Part shown: piece by piece, positions 60,400 through 64,000 of the stretch
Layout of the letters: the number at the start of each line of letters is the position of its first letter
How positions within the stretch are numbered: the stretch's first letter is position 1
Source: Sinohyriopsis cumingii
Lineage: Eukaryota; Mollusca; Bivalvia; Unionida; Unionidae
Reading direction: 5' to 3'
Assembly (NCBI GenBank): GCA_028554795.2
Contig: CM068831.1
Coordinates: forward strand, 64,384,982-64,448,981
Length of the DNA: 64,000 bases
The notes under the pieces: model-generated
Databases searched by the model: none
Seen by the model: the letters and a program-made list of their open reading frames with translations, nothing else
Told to the model about the DNA's origin: nothing
Position numbers and translations under genes: made by a program

Positions 60400-62394
60400 T
60401 GTAAGAAAAAGTAAACTAAAAATCTTCCTCAACAGATGACCTTATATTAAGCATCCTCTGAATATCAAGGTGAGTTGGGGTGTGGGTATGGTAGGAGAAT
60501 GATGTCTTACTCAAATATGGAAAGAATTTAATACAAAAATACATCTCATTTTTATGTCATTACTGAGTCTAAAATACTTGAAAATAAAATTTCAGTTACA
60601 TTTACAAAGATCTCAAAAACATTCAATTTCATTCCCATGACAATGTGGTTAAGCAATATCATGTTATTTTTACATTCTGACCCCTGACCTTGGGTTCCAG
60701 AGGTAAATGAGATGATTAACATAAATTCAATGTGTAAATATTTTAAAAAATCCCTGAACTGACATATTCCATAACAGCACATCTTGATGATATCCCATCT
60801 CTAGTCCCCATTTTGGACCATCTGATCCCCGGCTCCTGATGCCAGCTGTGAACATCACATTAATTTCATTATATATTTTGAATAATTTAGGAACTGTAAC
60901 ACAATGAAAAGGAAAAATATAACAGAATAAAGAGCATTCCATGTCTTTTGCACCTTTATGCTATTTCCTGGTAACATAGGTGAACAGAAATATGGAAATG
61001 TTACAATAAATCTATATCCTGCAAAAAAAGTCACCTGCCAAGTCTGAATACTCTGTCATGAATGGAATTGGTTAAAAACAACAACTCATTAATTGATGTA
61101 AAGACATACTGTCATACATGCATAAGAACATACACAAGTTCTGAGAGATGAAACTAATTCTTGTTCCATTCCAAAAACAAATTTAATAAAACAAAATGTT
61201 CATTTTCATGGTGGAATGCTAAAGTGATCAATATATACAATCAATTTTTGATCAACGTGAAAGATAAATTTCAGTTAATTTGAGTTTGAAAAATAGTTGA
61301 TGGTAAATAACCCAATACCAAATTCTTAAACAATAATCATGTGTTTATAACTTTTGTTCCAGTACTAAGCACCTAAATAAAATCAGTTATACAATGTACT
61401 CACAAAGTAATAACTTAGAAAAGCTTGCCATGGAGGGACTGTACCATGTTTGCAATAGTCTATAAGAAAAGCTATGACATGGATCACAACCATGCTGGAC
61501 AAATCTATAATCAATGGGATGTTCCAGACTAAATGCAGGCTGTGAGGTGTGTTTGGTTTTGCCAACTACTGGGCCAGCACCTGCCTTTAAAAGTAACTAA
61601 CCCAAAATGGCTGCCATAATTGTACTGAAATCCATGCCAGAATCATTTCAAACAACTGAATTGTTCTAGTCATGGATTGGCTATCTTATAACAAACATTA
61701 GAAAACTCAAAAGTTAAATGTCTTATCCAAAATTCTAGTCACAAATAGGATCTCTAAATATAGATCATTATATCAGAAAACACTAAAGTTAAAGGTCATA
61801 TCTAAACTGCAATTTATGGTTTCCATACAAGGAGAAGAAAAGAGAAACAGAATATTAAGCTTTTGTTAAAGATACTATTATTCTTTAACGTATAATGATA
61901 ATAATACTTTTTAAAACAAAATCTGAGACTAAATTTAAGACATGTACAACAAAATCCTTCAACCTTATCACCATTACCTGAATACAGTTCTACAATAAAG
62001 CAAACAATAAAGCAAATATGTTCAGCTCATATTCTAGCTATCCATCCAACACCTGCCCACACCCTCTCCACTCAACATCTATCCTTAATCAAAAAGTTAA
62101 ACTCTTGTTGAGTCCTAAGAAAACTACATACTCATGCAAATTCAGACCATTTGACCCCACCTTTGTCTTTTTAGGTTGAACAGTGTACTGGAGCACTGTT
62201 GGAATACAATGGTTAAACAAGGCAGCTCTTTCAGGTCGGTGTGGAGGTGGGGGTGGCAGGAGGGATAAATTTTGTAAAATATTTGCTTTGCAGAAGATTA
62301 TGATTATGATCGCCATATTCATCAAAGTCATTCAGATTCTTACACCATTTATATGAGAGGTATGTACAGTACAGTACAAATGTCTATAAACACC
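60400..62394. other. intergenic, nothing recognised
   Basis: AT-rich. A lone AAATGGCTGCCATAATTG near 61605 resembles a piece of the 58-59 kb repeat. Confidence 0.55.
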
Positions 62395-63370
62395 CATAGA
62401 TGAGCTGGATTAAATAATGTATTTATTCAAAGATTGAGGAACTGGATCAAATACCACATTTATTTAAAGACAGAGGAGCAGGATCAAATACCACATTTAT
62501 TCCAAGAGAGATAAGCTGGATCAAACATTGATAGATGAGCTGGACCAAAATACCACATTTATTCAAAGATAGAGGAGATGGATCAAATACCATACTTATT
62601 GACTGAGGAGTTGGATAAAATATTGATAAATGAGCTGGATCAAATACTGTATTTATCGAGTTGGATAAAATATTGATAAATGAGCTGGATCAAATAGTGA
62701 TCAATGAGTTGGATCAAATACTGTATTGAGTTGGATAAAATATTGATAAATGAGCTGGATCAAATACTGTATTTACTGAGTTGGATAAAATATTGATAAA
62801 TGAGCTGGATCAAATAGTGATCAATGAGTTGGATCAAATACTGTATTTATTGAGTTGGATAAAAGATTGATAAATGAGCTGGATCAAAATACCACATTTA
62901 TTCAAAGATAGACGAGCTGGATCAAATACCATATTTACTGATTGAGGAGTTGGATAAAATATTGATAAATGAGTTGGATCAAATACTGTATTTATTGAGT
63001 TGGATAAAATATTGATAAATGAGTTGGATCAAATACTGTATTTATTGAATTGGATAAAATACTGATAAATGAGCTGGATAAAATATTGATAAATGAGCTG
63101 GATCAAATATTGTATTTATTGAGTTGGATAAAATACTGATAAATGAGCTGGATAAAATATTGATAAATGAGCTGGATCAAATACTGTATTTATTGAGTTG
63201 GATAAAATACTGATAAATGAGCTGGATCAAATAGTGATCAATGAGCTGGATCAAATACTGTATTTATTGAGTTGGATAAAATATTGATAAATGAGCTGGA
63301 TCAAATAGTGATCAATGAGTTGAATCAAATACTGTATTTATTGATTGATGAGCTGGATAAAATAGTGGAT
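62395..63370. repeat. 50-bp tandem repeat with variant higher-order units
   Basis: The basic unit is GAGTTGGATAAAATATTGAT followed by AAATGAGCTGGATCAAATAC and TGTATTTATT. Shortened units with ATAGTGATCAATGAG alternate with full ones, so the array has a higher-order pattern. Older, longer units (TACCACATTTATTCAAAGAT) lie at the left. Confidence 0.93.
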
Positions 63371-63960
63371 GTTGATGACACCACTTTAGAAAGTCCAGCA
63401 CCAGTACACAAAGGACTGAGGGCTTGGTTCCACCTTGACGTTTGAGATAAGTCACCACTGTAGAGTTAGAATAAGGACTCCCTTTCCAGTAAAAAATTCC
63501 AGCCACCAAAGGAATGCTTTCAAAATGGCCTCCATCTCATGGATATTGATATGTAGATGCCGGTCCTGAGAAGACCTCACTCCACTGGCTACCCAAAAAG
63601 GTGGTAGTAGGTGTGCCCCCTGTTTTTTGTTCTTGCTTTGCTTTCGTACATACTGATCTTGGGCAGTTGTACTTGCAGTGGTATACCCACTAAAAGCCAA
63701 GTTAGGTCAGTCTAGGTCTGCAGATGGTACCTTGACTGTACAAATAGGAAGAGGTCAGTTACATGGGCAAACTTTTGGCCTCTTATTGGGATAAAGGAAT
63801 TATCTATAATGGGTGCATATGAAGGCAAGGATGACAGCTGCTGCACTGAGCAAGTTTAGAAAGCAAAGAAATTCCAATAAGGAGATTCCCTCTCGAGTAA
63901 TAAAGCCACCATGGTCCGACTTTCAGTGCCCATTCTCAAAGGAGACATACTGTGTACCTG
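63312..63960 (-). mobile_element. DIRS-like retrotransposon RNase H fragment
   Basis: Minus strand reads GAHLLPPFWVASGVRSSQDR, HLHINIHEMEAILKAF, then after a frame change NSTVVTYLKRQGGTK and LDFLKWCHQHPLF. The HINxxEMxA and DNxTVVxYLxxQGGT patterns are the RNase H region of DIRS/Ngaro-type retroelements. The first catalytic part (TDASxxGWGA) survives only as GAH. The left end runs into the 50-bp tandem repeat and the rest may continue beyond the window. Confidence 0.65.
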
Positions 63961-64000
63961 TGTGTTGAATTCCATGCCTAGATGAACAAACTGTTGAGAT

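Overview
The window is AT-rich nuclear DNA of an animal, most likely a marine invertebrate of the mollusc/lophotrochozoan type. The reasons are spliced genes with GT-AG introns, an interferon regulatory factor (IRF) gene (absent from insects), tRNA-derived SINEs, several non-LTR retrotransposon lineages, DIRS-like and hAT remnants, many (TA)n, (TTA)n and (ATAC)n microsatellites, and frequent ATACATGTAT-type words. The phylum is inference; nothing here fixes the species. Only two genes look alive: the minus-strand IRF gene at the left end and a plus-strand HECT-type E3 ubiquitin ligase gene at 29.8-38.6 kb.

Layout. 0.2-7.9 kb: IRF gene on the minus strand, with its DNA-binding domain split over two exons and a 115-bp tandem duplication across the apparent stop codon and 3' end. 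9.5-10.8 kb: broken hAT transposase. 14.5-18.4 kb: nearly full-length but disabled APE-type LINE. 20.0-47.7 kb: a block bounded by a 288-bp inverted repeat (about 95% identical by eye) and by a perfect 6-bp direct repeat GATTTG directly outside both ends. This is the signature of one 27.7-kb DNA transposon. Inside it are the ten-exon UBZ4/HECT ligase gene with an open frame, a decayed exon of an HTH/rve-type integrase in the convergent orientation, a 1.1-kb 26-bp minisatellite, and nested LINE and Gypsy debris. 48.2-51.3 kb: a separate foldback-like element with a ~385-bp internal tandem repeat and a SINE inserted in it. 51.3-64 kb: SINEs, another decayed LINE, a ~140-bp tandem array carrying AAGATGGCTGCC motifs, a 50-bp tandem array, and a DIRS-like RNase H fragment at the right edge.

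How the parts relate. The IRF gene is an ordinary host gene, a transcription factor probably acting in immune or developmental regulation. The HECT gene belongs to the G2E3-like family that is strongly expanded in fish, cnidarians and molluscs. Its position inside a TIR/TSD-bounded unit beside an integrase relic suggests it is cargo of a giant transposon, which would explain how such genes multiply. Here the transposition gene is dead while the ligase frame is open, although its HECT C-terminus looks short. Most of the remaining sequence is repeat debris or featureless intron and intergenic DNA.
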